DNA of 64,000 bases. It comes from Myxococcus stipitatus. GTDB taxonomy: Bacteria > Myxococcota > Myxococcia > Myxococcales > Myxococcaceae. Position 1 is the first letter of the stretch; every line of letters starts with the position of its first letter. Of this stretch, positions 15,777-24,904 are shown piece after piece. Under the pieces are notes generated by a model. That model did not search any database. It saw nothing but the letters and a program-made list of their open reading frames with translations, and had not been told where the DNA came from. Made by a program: the position numbers and the translations under genes. Location: positions 722,233 through 786,232 of the forward strand of contig NZ_JAKCFI010000005.1 in assembly GCF_021412625.1 (NCBI RefSeq), given 5' to 3'.

Positions 15777-18377
15777 TCAGCGAGCCTTGCCGGCCTGCAG
15801 CGCCTGCAAGGCATCCAGTTGGCTCAGCAGGGCCTTCGTGGCGTCCTCCCCCTGCACCACGCCGCACTCGTGGGAGAGCCCGTGGTGGGCCATCACCAGC
15901 TGGTTGGGCCAGAGATAGGCCGTTCCCACATAGCTCTGGGCCCCATCCGCGAAGACGGCGTTGAAGTGGGGATAGGGCTTCCACGCCGCGATGTCCTCCA
16001 CCTTCAGCTTCAAGCCAGGGTTCTCGCGCATCGCCTCGGACAGTGCTTCCCGCGACTTCTCATCCAGGCCGCGATGCTGGATGGTCACCTCGAGCCCCTT
16101 CTTCGCCTGCTCGATGAGCTTCTGGGTCGTGGCGACGTCCTGCAGCTCGCTGACCGTGACGCGGATGCTGCGGGTCGCGCCGGTGATGAGTCCATCGATG
16201 GCGCGCGCCGCGTATGGCGTCTTGATCATCGGGTCGTTGACGACCACGCCCTTGCTCGCGAGCTTTGCCGCCAGCGACGCGAGCTTCGCCTTGTCCTCGC
16301 CCGTGAAGGCGTCTGTCTTGAACGTGAGCTTGAGGTAGTCGACGTAGAGTCGCGCGGCTTCTGGCGGCAGCGCCGTGGCGACCTCCGCCTTCTCCGAGAC
16401 CTTGGGTACGACGGCCCCCGTCATGAGCACGACGTCGTTTCCGACACAGATTCCCTTGGAGTGGTTGATGCGCGGCTTGGCCGTGGACTGGGGATAGACG
16501 AATTCGATCCCCGCGCCGAGCAGCGTGTTCACCATGGCTTCGTTCGGAGGACGGTTGTTCCACATGCGCTCGTCGGCGATGACCCGCATCGTCGCGTTCG
16601 AATTGTGGCTCCGATAAGACAGGAGCGCGTCCAGCACCTCCTTCGTCTTCTCGTGTTCACCAGAGGTCGACGCGACATCATCGAAGCTCAGGTCGAAGTT
16701 GAAGAGCGTCACCGGCTCCTGGGCCGACCTGCCCTTCAACAAGCCCAGGATGTGCCGGAACGACGCGGTGCCGTGGTCCAGCTGGGAGGGTTTGCCCGGG
16801 GCCAGTGTGCCAATCAACGGGTCGGTGATGGGGACGTCGTCCTTGGTGGCATCAATCGTCGCGGTCGCCCGAACCTGCGCCTCGCGATAGTGGAACGCAT
16901 CCAGCATCGCCATGCCCTTGAAGTCAGGCGAATAGATCTCCACGTAGCGGCCCGCGACGACATCCGTCTCGGTGAACGGCCGTGTTTCTCCCGGCCGGTC
17001 CACGGGACGGATCGTCGTCGTCCCATCCTTGGTCTCGAGACGAAAGAGCCCTTCCAACTCCTTCCCCTGCAATCGGACCTCGAACCCTTCTTTCCCCAAA
17101 GCACTCAGTGGAACCTTGCGCTCCAGCATGTCCCCATGCTGCGACGACTCCGAGGCGCTGCTGGGATTCGCCCCTCCAGCGACCTGGGAGTTCCTGGCCT
17201 CCGGTTCGGCCGGAGTCTCTCGTTGAGGCGTCAAGAGGACGGAGTCGAACCGCACCGGCCCCAAGGCATACGTATGCTCGGGGCCCGCACCGGAGGGGCC
17301 CGTCTTGAAGGTGATGGTGACCTTGTTGGCGTCCTCCATGGATACCTTCACGAGATCCGCTTCCGCGCCCGTGTACTCCTGATGAGGCGCGGCGGGAGGA
17401 CGGTGCCAGAGGGACGTCCGGTTGCGAGGCGGCTGGGGGACGCGCAGCGGTGCGGCTTCCGCGCCTTCCGCGTGCGGTTCGAGGACGAGAAAGTCCTTGG
17501 GGGGTTCTCCGAGCGCGACGATGCGCTGCCGGACTCCCTGCAGTGTGTAGTCCTTGCCCTCGTACTTCACGGTACGCCCCTTGAGCACCTCCGTCATCGG
17601 CATGTATCGCCGGTGGACGCCCGCCTCCTTGAGCGCGACGACAGGCTTTCCCTTGACGAATTCGACCCCGACGACGTCCCACTTCTTCCCGTCGTATTCG
17701 ACAGGCGTTGGAGGCGTGGCGCGATCAGTCCGCGGGGAAGCGAATGCGCCGGTGAGCGGATCCTCTGGCAGGTCCGCGCGCGGATTCTTCACGACGGGCG
17801 GGGCCCCTGAACGCAGGCCAGGGTCCGCCACGCTCGGCGTCTTCTTTCCACTCTCGAACATGGGCGCGAACTCGCGCTTCGCGTGCTCGACCTTCGCGAG
17901 AGCCTCCGCCCCGAACGGCGGCGGCTGATTCACATGGCTGGCGAGCCGGTTCGCCCGGACCATCGCATTCTCGAGATCCTCGATGGCATGAGGAACCCGC
18001 GCATTGGCCTGCTGGAGAATCCACTCCGCGCTGTCCACCCGCTCGGAAGCAGCGACGAGGTCCTGCTTCGCCTTCGCGAGCGCCTCCGTCGTGGCCTTTC
18101 CACCGGGATTGCGTTCATCCGCGCGCGCGGCGACCTCGACGGCGGCCTTCGCCCGCGCCAGGTGGTCACGCGCGCGCATCACGTCCGCGCGAGCATTCAC
18201 GACCACGTCTCCATAGCCTGGCAGCGCCGCGAGCCTGGCGTCGGCGACCGCCCTCGCCTCCTTCGCCTCCATTCTCTCCGCCGTATCCTTGGAATCACGC
18301 GGCTCGACCCTGGGCTGCGACGCCGCGGGGACTTGCTTCGGGATTCCTCCACCCTTCGAGGGACCGACCGTGCTCAT
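15777..18377 (-). CDS. Phospholipase-D-like protein with long N-terminal coiled coil (putative effector)
   Basis: An 866-residue protein. Residues about 40-180 are Ala/Glu/Lys/Arg-rich and form a long coiled coil. The middle (about 200-470) is Pro-rich with small beta-domains repeating Val-Lys-Tyr-Glu-Gly/Val-Glu-Tyr-Asp-Gly elements. The C-terminal ~330 residues form a PLD-like domain: the first half-site has His639-Ser-Lys641 in Asn-His-Ser-Lys-Gly-Ile, and the second has His804-Phe-Asn806. The HxK(x4)D consensus is imperfect. No signal peptide is present. It could hydrolyse phospholipid or nucleic acid. The modular architecture and lack of signal fit a secreted or injected effector, but no immunity gene is evident beside it. 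The DNA looks slightly less GC-rich than its neighbours. GGGGAG precedes the ATG at 18377. Confidence 0.75.
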   Translation of the reverse strand: MSTVGPSKGGGIPKQVPAASQPRVEPRDSKDTAERMEAKEARAVADARLAALPGYGDVVVNARADVMRARDHLARAKAAVEVAARADERNPGGKATTEALAKAKQDLVAASERVDSAEWILQQANARVPHAIEDLENAMVRANRLASHVNQPPPFGAEALAKVEHAKREFAPMFESGKKTPSVADPGLRSGAPPVVKNPRADLPEDPLTGAFASPRTDRATPPTPVEYDGKKWDVVGVEFVKGKPVVALKEAGVHRRYMPMTEVLKGRTVKYEGKDYTLQGVRQRIVALGEPPKDFLVLEPHAEGAEAAPLRVPQPPRNRTSLWHRPPAAPHQEYTGAEADLVKVSMEDANKVTITFKTGPSGAGPEHTYALGPVRFDSVLLTPQRETPAEPEARNSQVAGGANPSSASESSQHGDMLERKVPLSALGKEGFEVRLQGKELEGLFRLETKDGTTTIRPVDRPGETRPFTETDVVAGRYVEIYSPDFKGMAMLDAFHYREAQVRATATIDATKDDVPITDPLIGTLAPGKPSQLDHGTASFRHILGLLKGRSAQEPVTLFNFDLSFDDVASTSGEHEKTKEVLDALLSYRSHNSNATMRVIADERMWNNRPPNEAMVNTLLGAGIEFVYPQSTAKPRINHSKGICVGNDVVLMTGAVVPKVSEKAEVATALPPEAARLYVDYLKLTFKTDAFTGEDKAKLASLAAKLASKGVVVNDPMIKTPYAARAIDGLITGATRSIRVTVSELQDVATTQKLIEQAKKGLEVTIQHRGLDEKSREALSEAMRENPGLKLKVEDIAAWKPYPHFNAVFADGAQSYVGTAYLWPNQLVMAHHGLSHECGVVQGEDATKALLSQLDALQALQAGKAR

Positions 18378-18692
18378 CGAACTCCCCAATCGAATGGACT
18401 TCACAGTCCAAAGCCGGGTCGGATGAGAGCCACTCACCCCACCTTCGTCAAACCAAGACGTCCGCCCCGCGCGTCCCGGCCCTGAATGAGGAGCGGTGGC
18501 GTCACCACGCGCCCGCCCGGATGCAGCCCGACGGGCAAATGACCATCAGCTTGCACCAAGACAGGACCGCGGGGACTGGAGGACGATGACCTGGGTCCGG
18601 CTCCCGACACCGCGCTCGCCCCGCCTTGCCCGCCCACGACGCATGCGCAGCTTGGAGCGCCAGGCGCGCGCCCTCCAGAAAGGACCGCCACC
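18378..18692. other. Divergent intergenic region
   Basis: The 315 bases between the minus-strand PLD-like gene and the plus-strand persulfide dioxygenase gene contain no convincing open reading frame, RNA gene or repeat. Promoters for both flanking genes must lie here, but no clear consensus boxes were identified. Confidence 0.5.
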
Positions 18693-19436
18693 ATGCTCTT
18701 CCGCCAGCTCTTCGAGCCCGAGTCCTCGACCTATACCTACCTGCTCGCCTGCCCGGACACGGGCGCGGCCGCGCTGATCGATCCCGTGGTGGAGACGCTC
18801 GAGCGCGACCTCGACCTCCTCCATCGACTCCAGCTCCGGCTCGCCTATGTCCTGGAGACGCACATCCACGCGGACCACATCACCTCCGCGTGCAGGCTGC
18901 GCGCGCTCACGGGATGTCGGATCGCCCTGCCGGCCATGGAGCCCGTCCCCTGTCGCGACGTCGGAATCCAAGAAGGCCACCCCCTGGACCTGGGCAGCGT
19001 GCGCTTCCAGCCACTCTTCACACCCGGCCACACCGACACCCACCACAGCTACCTCGTTGAGCAGCCCGGCGGCTCTCGCGTCTTCACGGGTGACGCCCTC
19101 CTCATCGATGGCTGCGGGCGGACCGACTTCCAGAGCGGCGACGCCGCCACGCTCTATCGCTCCGTCCGGGAGAAGCTCTTCGCGCTCCCGGACGACACCC
19201 TCGTGTACCCCGCGCACGACTACCAGCAGCGGCGCGTGTCGACCATCGCGCAGGAGCGCGAACGCAACCCCCGCCTCGGCGGCGACAAGACGCTCGAGGA
19301 GTTCGTCGCCCTCATGGCGAACCTCCAGCTCCCCTATCCGAAGAAGATCGACCTCGCCGTGCCCGCGAATCGCCAGTGCGGGGGCTGCACGCCCGACGAG
19401 TTGGAGGCACTCCGCGGACCCGACACGGGTGGCTGA
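18693..19436 (+). CDS. ETHE1-like persulfide dioxygenase / MBL-fold hydrolase
   Basis: A 247-residue metallo-beta-lactamase-fold protein. His57-Ile-His59-Ala-Asp61-His62 is the metal motif; further ligands are in Pro-Gly-His-Thr-Asp-Thr and Tyr-Pro-Ala-His-Asp-Tyr. Thr-Gly-Asp-Ala-Leu-Leu-Ile...Gly-Arg-Thr-Asp-Phe-Gln is the segment typical of ETHE1-type persulfide dioxygenases, which oxidise glutathione persulfide to sulfite using a single iron. A role in sulfide or persulfide detoxification is therefore likely; a glyoxalase II activity is the main alternative. AAAGGA precedes the ATG. It stands alone, with no rhodanese fusion. Confidence 0.87.
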   Translation: MLFRQLFEPESSTYTYLLACPDTGAAALIDPVVETLERDLDLLHRLQLRLAYVLETHIHADHITSACRLRALTGCRIALPAMEPVPCRDVGIQEGHPLDLGSVRFQPLFTPGHTDTHHSYLVEQPGGSRVFTGDALLIDGCGRTDFQSGDAATLYRSVREKLFALPDDTLVYPAHDYQQRRVSTIAQERERNPRLGGDKTLEEFVALMANLQLPYPKKIDLAVPANRQCGGCTPDELEALRGPDTGG

Positions 19437-19861
19437 ATCGCCCGCCTGATCCAATCCGCGGAGCTCGATGCCTCCCCTCACCCCCACCATGGGGGTCGAG
19501 CGTTCATCACCCGTCCGCCCAAGTCAGACATACAAATCACGACCATTTCCCATTTCTAGAACAAACAGGAATGACCGTGAGACTGCGCCCCCATCGTGCC
19601 GAGATCACGGCGAATGTCGTGGTGGGCGGGAGTGAGCGAGGTCTGTCGAACCTCCTTCCGCGGCCGGAAAATCGGCCTCGTGGCGTCGTCGCGCAGATAT
19701 CCGATGCGGTGCGCCAGAACCTGCTCATGACATCTCATCGAGACACCCCACTTCATGAGTCGTCAAAAAGAATCTGTTTGAAATACGGAAATAGCTTCAC
19801 GTAAAGTGTGTTTGACGTTCCAGAGAAGAGACGGGAACCCGTTGTGCCCCAGGGGGAGGGC
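19437..19861. other. Intergenic region upstream of the eCIS operon
   Basis: These 425 bases are the largest non-coding gap before the operon. They include a short hairpin (ACCCCC-ACCAT-GGGGGT at 19480-19496) that may end the preceding transcript and a markedly AT-richer stretch at about 19745-19815 that holds a candidate promoter. A 77-codon frame starting at 19570 has no family features or ribosome-binding site and is not called. Confidence 0.55.
19778..19807 (+). promoter_or_regulatory. Candidate sigma-70-type promoter of the eCIS operon
   Basis: TTGAAA (19778-19783), an 18-base spacer and TAAAGT (19802-19807) resemble -35 and -10 boxes. They lie within an AT-rich island that contrasts with the surrounding GC-rich DNA, about 55 bases before the chosen first codon. 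No operator repeat was recognised. Inferred from sequence only. Confidence 0.4.
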
Positions 19862-20473
19862 GTGGCGAACCTTTTCGCAATCCATTCCATCGGCGAATCG
19901 CTCGTCTCCTACCTCAGGCACGCCTACGAGGCGCTGCCGGGTGAGCAAAGAGCAAAGCTCCCGAACGTCCAGTCCTTCAGCCTCTTCTCCAGCAAGGAGA
20001 TGGGGGGTGGGCCGAATGGCTCGGACCCCATCCGGCCCGCGCTGACGCTGTATCTGTATCGCGTGACAATGAATGAGCATCTGCGGAACCAGCCTGTCTC
20101 GGGGGGCTCCGCGGCGACCCGTCCACCCCTGGCGCTCGACCTCCACTATCTCCTCACGGTGTGGGCCGAGGACGCCAAGGACGAACATCGATTGCTCGGC
20201 TGGGCGATGAACCTGCTCCATACACATCAGACACTCAGCGCGTCTGATCTCAACGAGGACGGGGGCTGGGGCACGGGAGAGATGGTGCAGCTCATCCCCG
20301 CGGAGCTGAGCAACGAGGACCTGATGCGCATCTGGGACACGTTCCAACGTTCCTACACGCTCAGCGTCTCATACATCGCCCGGGTCATCCGCATCGACGC
20401 GGAGGAGGGCACCTCGGTCAGGCCGGTCGTCGCGCGCAGGCTGTCATTCGGAGATCGCGGGGAGGCGCCATGA
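19862..20473 (+). CDS. DUF4255 protein, eCIS sheath terminator/cap (Pvc16/Afp16-like)
   Basis: A 203-residue protein of the DUF4255 family. It starts Val-Ala-Asn-Leu-Phe-Ala-Ile-His-Ser-Ile-Gly-Glu-Ser-Leu, the usual family beginning, and has the central Leu-Tyr-Leu-Tyr-Arg-Val...Asn segment and the later Leu-Asp-Leu-His-Tyr-Leu-Leu-Thr-Val-Trp segment. In PVC/Afp particles this protein caps the tube and sheath and helps set particle length. A GTG at 19862 is chosen because it matches the family start and follows a GGGGGAGG stretch; GTG at 19808 and 19841 are in-frame alternatives. It is the first gene of the operon, and its stop overlaps the next ATG by four bases. Confidence 0.87.
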   Translation: MANLFAIHSIGESLVSYLRHAYEALPGEQRAKLPNVQSFSLFSSKEMGGGPNGSDPIRPALTLYLYRVTMNEHLRNQPVSGGSAATRPPLALDLHYLLTVWAEDAKDEHRLLGWAMNLLHTHQTLSASDLNEDGGWGTGEMVQLIPAELSNEDLMRIWDTFQRSYTLSVSYIARVIRIDAEEGTSVRPVVARRLSFGDRGEAP

Positions 20474-21213
20474 GGACGGAGTCGGTCGACAATCGAATCC
20501 TCGCGGCGCTGCGCTTCCTGGACGGGGAGACCTTCACGCCCCTCACCGAACCGCTCACCGTCACCGGCAACGCCGCGCGCGTGGTGCGAAACCCGCGCGC
20601 CCTCTATGTCCTCACCCAGGCGGCCGGCTTCGCGAGCTACACCGGGAGCTTCGAGTCCCTTCCCCAGCCGGAGCCCGCGCCCACGCCGTTCGCGCTCACC
20701 GTGACGGACCCGAGCGGGAGGCATCTGCCCCGCCGGTTGTCGCTCGAGCTGCCACGAGACGCCTCACGGACACCCGTGGACCCGAGCCGCTCCGTCTTCA
20801 CGCCCGTGGACGTGCGCATGTACCTGGCGCCCACGGCCCGGCCCGCGCCAGGGAGCGCGGTGGTGCGGCTGTCCCTCGTGGACGGCGACGAGGCGCCCCT
20901 GGCCCGCTGGGTCGTCCGCATCAAGGTCGCCGTTCCGGACAGGCCGCCCACGGTGGGGCTCGGGCTGTCGGACGCGCGCGGCGAGGTGCTGCTGCTGGTG
21001 CCGCGCATCCCCATCATCCGCTGGGGACAGGAAGCGGATGACGACCTCATCCACACGACCTTCCCGGCCACCCTGGAGGCGGCGCCCACGCCGAGCGGGG
21101 CGGGACCTCCGGATCCGGACGTCCCGGATGCCAGCTTCACGTTGCTGCCGCTCACCCTCCAGGTTGCCTCCGGCCTGGAGATTCACCGTCGGATTGAGAT
21201 CCCGACTCCCTAG
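20470..21213 (+). CDS. eCIS-associated protein of unknown function
   Basis: A 247-residue protein overlapping the DUF4255 gene by ATGA. The first 60 residues resemble a small helical/beta unit (Asn-Arg-Ile-Leu-Ala-Ala-Leu-Arg-Phe-Leu-Asp...). Residues about 75-180 look like a beta-sandwich with Leu-Thr-Val-Thr-Asp-Pro-Ser-Gly and Val-Arg-Leu-Ser-Leu-Val-Asp-Gly strands, akin to carboxypeptidase-regulatory-like domains. Residues about 213-225 are Pro-rich. No enzyme motif is seen. Its place between cap and sheath genes, with tight spacing, suggests a structural or assembly role in the injection system. Exact role unknown. Confidence 0.7.
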   Translation: MRTESVDNRILAALRFLDGETFTPLTEPLTVTGNAARVVRNPRALYVLTQAAGFASYTGSFESLPQPEPAPTPFALTVTDPSGRHLPRRLSLELPRDASRTPVDPSRSVFTPVDVRMYLAPTARPAPGSAVVRLSLVDGDEAPLARWVVRIKVAVPDRPPTVGLGLSDARGEVLLLVPRIPIIRWGQEADDDLIHTTFPATLEAAPTPSGAGPPDPDVPDASFTLLPLTLQVASGLEIHRRIEIPTP

Positions 21214-21223
21214 AGGGGGCATC

Positions 21224-22885
21224 ATGCCTGAATACCTCGCACCTGCTGTGTATGTCGAAGAGACGAGCTTTCGAGCCAAGTCGATCGAAGGGGTGAGCAC
21301 CAGCACGACGGGCTTCGTCGGTCCGACGCTCACCGGTCCCTCGGGGGGAACACCGGAGCTGCTCACCAGCTTCGCGGACTTCGAGCGAATCTACGGAGGG
21401 CTGGACCCGCTCTCCTATGGAACCAACTACCTGGCGCACTCGGTCCGCGCCTACTTCAACGAGGGCGGCTCGCGCCTGTACGTCTCGCGCGTCGTCACGA
21501 CGGCGGCGGACGCGGGCTTCGCCTCGGCGGCCATCGGCGCCAGCGGACACAAGTTCGTCGCGCGCTTCCCGGGCCGGGGAGGCAACGGCACCATCACCGT
21601 CAGCGCCATGCAGCGCCCGGCGAGCCCCATCGCCCTGGACCGCGCGCCGTCGGGCTCCGTGTTCGTCACCGACGACAACACGCCCGCCACCCACCTGAAG
21701 GGCGCCAGTGGCTGGACGCCCGCGCTGCCCACCACCCCCACCGGCAACCTCGTGACGCTGTCCATCCGCACCCGCGACGGCGCGGGCCGCGAGGTGACGT
21801 ACGAGGACGTGGGGTTGGACCCCCAGCACCCGCGGTGGATCGGCAACGTGCTGTCGCGGACGCCCACCCGTCAGTCCGAGGCGCTCCAGCGGCAGTTCGC
21901 CATCGACTTCTCGGGGGCCACGCCTCCCACCGGGACGGAGCTGAAGACGACGCTGGGCGCCCTGCCCCAGACCTTCACCCTGACCGGCGGGCTCGACGGC
22001 GACGCGCCCACCACGGCGCAGTACGAGGCGGCGCTCGAGGCGCTGGCGGGCATCGAGGACATCTCCATCGTCGCCGCCCCGGGCTCGTCGTCGTATGGCA
22101 CCACCACCGGCCCCGGCGTCCGCAACGCGCTCATCTCCCACGCGGAGAAGCGCCGGGCCTACCGCGTGGCGGTGCTGGACACCCCCGCTGGCCAGTCGCT
22201 GGGCCAGGTGCGCGAGTGGCGCGGGCAGATCGACTCGAAGTACGCGGCCCTCTACTACCCCTGGGTGGTGGTGGCCAACCCGCTGGCCCGCGCCGGGGAC
22301 GAGAGCATCCCGAAGGAGCTCGCCCTGCCGCCGTCGGGCTTCCTCTGCGGCATCTACGCGCGCAACGACGTGCAGCGCGGCGTCTTCAAGGCGCCCGCCA
22401 ACGAGGTGGTCAACAGCGCGCTGCGCTTCGAGTCGGACGTCAACTTCGCGCAGCAGGAGGTGCTCAACCCGCTGGGCATCAACTGCCTGCGCTTCTTCCC
22501 GGGCCGCGGCTACCGCGTCTGGGGCGCGCGCACGGCCAGCTCGGATCCGGAGTGGAAGTACTTGAACATCCGGCGCTACTTCAACTTCCTGGAGCGCTCC
22601 ATCGACGTGGGCACGCAGTGGGCCGTCTTCGAGCCCAATGGCGAGCGGCTGTGGGCCAACATCCGGGAGACCATCGGCAGCTTCCTGGAGACGCAGTGGC
22701 GCTCGGGCGCGCTGCTCGGCACCGACCCGAAGCAGGCCTTCTTCGTCCGTTGTGATCGCAGCACCATGACGCAGGACGACCTCGACAACGGCCGGCTCAT
22801 CTGCCTGGTCGGCGTGGCGGCGGTGAAGCCCGCCGAGTTCGTCATCTTCCGGATCGGCCAGAAGACGGCTGATGCCCGCAGCTAG
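21224..22885 (+). CDS. Contractile sheath protein 1 (Pvc2-like)
   Basis: A 553-residue phage-tail-sheath-family protein. It begins Met-Pro-Glu-Tyr-Leu-Ala-Pro-Ala-Val-Tyr-Val-Glu-Glu, the standard sheath start. It has the Thr-Gly-Phe-Val-Gly strand and a Phe-Asn-Glu-Gly-Gly loop near residue 80, and a C-terminal domain ending Phe-Phe-Val-Arg-Cys-Asp-Arg-Ser-Thr-Met-Thr-Gln-Asp-Asp. Sheath subunits polymerise around the tube and contract to drive it into a target membrane. The insert between residues about 95 and 310 is the variable surface domain. It is followed 17 bases later by the tube gene, the expected pair. Confidence 0.95.
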   Translation: MPEYLAPAVYVEETSFRAKSIEGVSTSTTGFVGPTLTGPSGGTPELLTSFADFERIYGGLDPLSYGTNYLAHSVRAYFNEGGSRLYVSRVVTTAADAGFASAAIGASGHKFVARFPGRGGNGTITVSAMQRPASPIALDRAPSGSVFVTDDNTPATHLKGASGWTPALPTTPTGNLVTLSIRTRDGAGREVTYEDVGLDPQHPRWIGNVLSRTPTRQSEALQRQFAIDFSGATPPTGTELKTTLGALPQTFTLTGGLDGDAPTTAQYEAALEALAGIEDISIVAAPGSSSYGTTTGPGVRNALISHAEKRRAYRVAVLDTPAGQSLGQVREWRGQIDSKYAALYYPWVVVANPLARAGDESIPKELALPPSGFLCGIYARNDVQRGVFKAPANEVVNSALRFESDVNFAQQEVLNPLGINCLRFFPGRGYRVWGARTASSDPEWKYLNIRRYFNFLERSIDVGTQWAVFEPNGERLWANIRETIGSFLETQWRSGALLGTDPKQAFFVRCDRSTMTQDDLDNGRLICLVGVAAVKPAEFVIFRIGQKTADARS

Positions 22886-22902
22886 GGGAAAGGAACCAGG
22901 AC

Positions 22903-23358
22903 ATGAGCACGCGCCCCACTCCCTACGGTGCATTCAATTTCGAGATCAGCTTTGGCGGTGACTCCTTCGGCGGCTTCTCGGATGTCTCGGGGTTGAACAC
23001 CGAGTTCACGATGGCCGAGTACCGCGAGGGCACCGACCCGAAGAACCACGTGCGCAAGGTGCCCGGCATCTACAAGACGGGCGACGTCACCCTCAAGCGC
23101 GGCCTCATCGCCTCCCGCGTCATCTGGGAGTGGATCGAGGCGGTGCGCGCCACGGGCGTCACCGGTCGCAAGGAGTTCGTCCTCATCACGCTGATGGACG
23201 AGACGCGCACGCCGGTGCAGTCGTGGAAGCTCTTCAACGTGACGCCCATGAAGTACACGGGCCCCACGCTCGCGGCCAAGGGCGGCGGAGACGTCGCCAT
23301 GGAGGAGCTGGTGCTGTCGGCCGAGGACGTGCTGACGGGCTTTCCCAACGTGACGTGA
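22903..23358 (+). CDS. Inner tube protein 1 (Pvc1-like)
   Basis: A 151-residue phage-tail-tube (T4 gp19-like) protein of normal length. It begins with Pro-Tyr-Gly-Ala-Phe-Asn-Phe-Glu-Ile and has the Phe-Ser-Asp-Val-Ser-Gly-Leu segment at about residues 26-32. Later features are Lys-Val-Pro-Gly-Ile-Tyr-Lys-Thr-Gly-Asp-Val-Thr-Leu-Lys-Arg-Gly and a C-terminal Glu-Glu-Leu-Val-Leu-Ser strand. It forms the stacked hexameric rings of the inner tube that is pushed through the target envelope. It lies directly after the first sheath gene. A second, longer tube-type protein occurs two genes later and is probably the baseplate-proximal ring. Confidence 0.95.
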   Translation: MSTRPTPYGAFNFEISFGGDSFGGFSDVSGLNTEFTMAEYREGTDPKNHVRKVPGIYKTGDVTLKRGLIASRVIWEWIEAVRATGVTGRKEFVLITLMDETRTPVQSWKLFNVTPMKYTGPTLAAKGGGDVAMEELVLSAEDVLTGFPNVT

Positions 23359-23395
23359 GTGGTGGTCCTTCCGCGGGACAGGGTGAGGGTCTGGG

Positions 23396-24904
23396 ATGAG
23401 TGGCCTCGTCTTCGAAGTCGACACACGCGCTCCCGTGAGCGCGCCCGAGCGCGCGGACCTCGCCTGCTTCGTGGGCTTCGTCCGCCGCGTCCCGGGCACG
23501 CCCGTCCCGCTGGACCTCCAGCAGTGGCTCGTCGAGCACGGCTGGAGCGCGGGCCCGCTGTCGGCCCTGGGGGACGTGCCCGTCCCCATCGAACGCTGGA
23601 GCGACTTCGCCCGGCTGTTCGACTGGGAGGGCACGTACCTGGGCGCGGCGGTCCGCTCGTTCTTCACCCAGGGCGGGCGCAAGTGCTACGTCGTCCGCGT
23701 CGGCGACCCGTGGCCGGCCCTGGCCCCGCGCGCGGCCCGCGCGCCGCTCGCGCAGAAGCTGCTCCCCGGCCTCGGGGCCCTGTTCGAGGCCACGCCGCAC
23801 GACCGGGGCACCTGGAAGGGCGCCGCGCACCTGCTCGGCCTGGATGACGTGTCGTTCCTGTGCCTGCCGGACCTCCCGGCGCTGTTCGCCATGGACGAGG
23901 AGCCGCTGCCTCCACCCGTCCAGCCGCCCTCCCACCCGGAGGTCTTCGTCGACTGCTCCACGCCGGCGCCCGCGCCCGTGGAGCAGCAGCCCTCCCACCA
24001 GCCCGTGCCCCGCGCGGACACGGAGGGCTACACGCGCTGGGCGGACTTCCTGGAGCGGGTGAAGGCCCTGCTCTCGCGCCACGTGCGCGAGGTGCAGCTG
24101 GTCGCCGCCATCCCCCTCCCCCACGCCAGCGCCGTCGCCCACGCCCACGGGCGCGACTGGGTGGCCGAGGAGAACCCCCACGCGTACCTGCTCGCCACGG
24201 GCCACCTGTCGCGCATCGCGAGCGCGTTCGTCCAGCTCGTCTACCCGTGGGCGCGCACGCCGGGTTCGGCCCTGCTGCCCGGAGGGCTGGAGAGCCCCGA
24301 GGGGCTGCTGTCGGGCGTGCTCGCGCGGAGCGCGCTGCTGCGGGGGACCTTCCACAGCGCGGTCCAGGCGGGCCTCGCGGATGTCCACGAGCTGTCCCCC
24401 CGGGTGGACCGCGGCGCGCTCGCGCTGCGACCGCCCACCGGCCCGGGCGGCGCCACCGACAGCGCCTGGCCCGAGCGGGTGAGCCTGCTGGGCTACACGG
24501 CCGGAGGGCCGCGCGTGCTCTCCGACGTCACCACCAGCCCCAGCGCGAGCTGGCGACAGGCCGGTGTGTGCCGGCTGCTGTCCGTGCTCATCCGCGCCAT
24601 GCGGCGCGCGGGGGTCCAGACGCTGTTCGAACCCTCCTCCGAACGGACATGGCGCGAGCTGGTGTACCGCGTCGAGGGGCTGCTGGTCCGCCTGTGGGAG
24701 GCGGGCGCGCTTAGAGGCACGAGTCCGCGCGACGCGTTCCAGGTCCGCTGCGACCGGACCACCATGACCCAGGACGACCTCGACGCGGGGCGGCTGGTGG
24801 CGGAGGTGGAGTTCGACGCCGCGGCGGCGCTCGAGCGCATCCACGTCGTCCTGACCCTGGCCGAGGAAGGCGTGCTCTCGCTGCTGCCGGAGGGAGCGTC
24901 ATGA
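23396..24904 (+). CDS. Sheath-family protein 2 (Pvc3/4-like)
   Basis: A 502-residue sheath-like protein. Its N-terminus is unlike that of the first sheath, but it has the Cys-Phe-Val-Gly-Phe-Val strand, a Phe-Phe-Thr-Gln-Gly-Gly loop at about residue 90, and the same C-terminal segment Val-Arg-Cys-Asp-Arg-Thr-Thr-Met-Thr-Gln-Asp-Asp. Residues about 165-210 are a Pro-rich insert. In PVC/Afp-type particles, divergent extra sheath proteins form the baseplate-proximal rings. Its stop overlaps the start of the next tube-like gene by four bases, again giving a sheath/tube pair. Confidence 0.9.
   Translation: MSGLVFEVDTRAPVSAPERADLACFVGFVRRVPGTPVPLDLQQWLVEHGWSAGPLSALGDVPVPIERWSDFARLFDWEGTYLGAAVRSFFTQGGRKCYVVRVGDPWPALAPRAARAPLAQKLLPGLGALFEATPHDRGTWKGAAHLLGLDDVSFLCLPDLPALFAMDEEPLPPPVQPPSHPEVFVDCSTPAPAPVEQQPSHQPVPRADTEGYTRWADFLERVKALLSRHVREVQLVAAIPLPHASAVAHAHGRDWVAEENPHAYLLATGHLSRIASAFVQLVYPWARTPGSALLPGGLESPEGLLSGVLARSALLRGTFHSAVQAGLADVHELSPRVDRGALALRPPTGPGGATDSAWPERVSLLGYTAGGPRVLSDVTTSPSASWRQAGVCRLLSVLIRAMRRAGVQTLFEPSSERTWRELVYRVEGLLVRLWEAGALRGTSPRDAFQVRCDRTTMTQDDLDAGRLVAEVEFDAAAALERIHVVLTLAEEGVLSLLPEGAS

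Noticed and set aside
19570..19803. A 77-codon plus-strand frame in the gap before the eCIS operon
   Set aside because: There is no ribosome-binding site, no family and no conserved pattern, and it overlaps the AT-rich promoter island.
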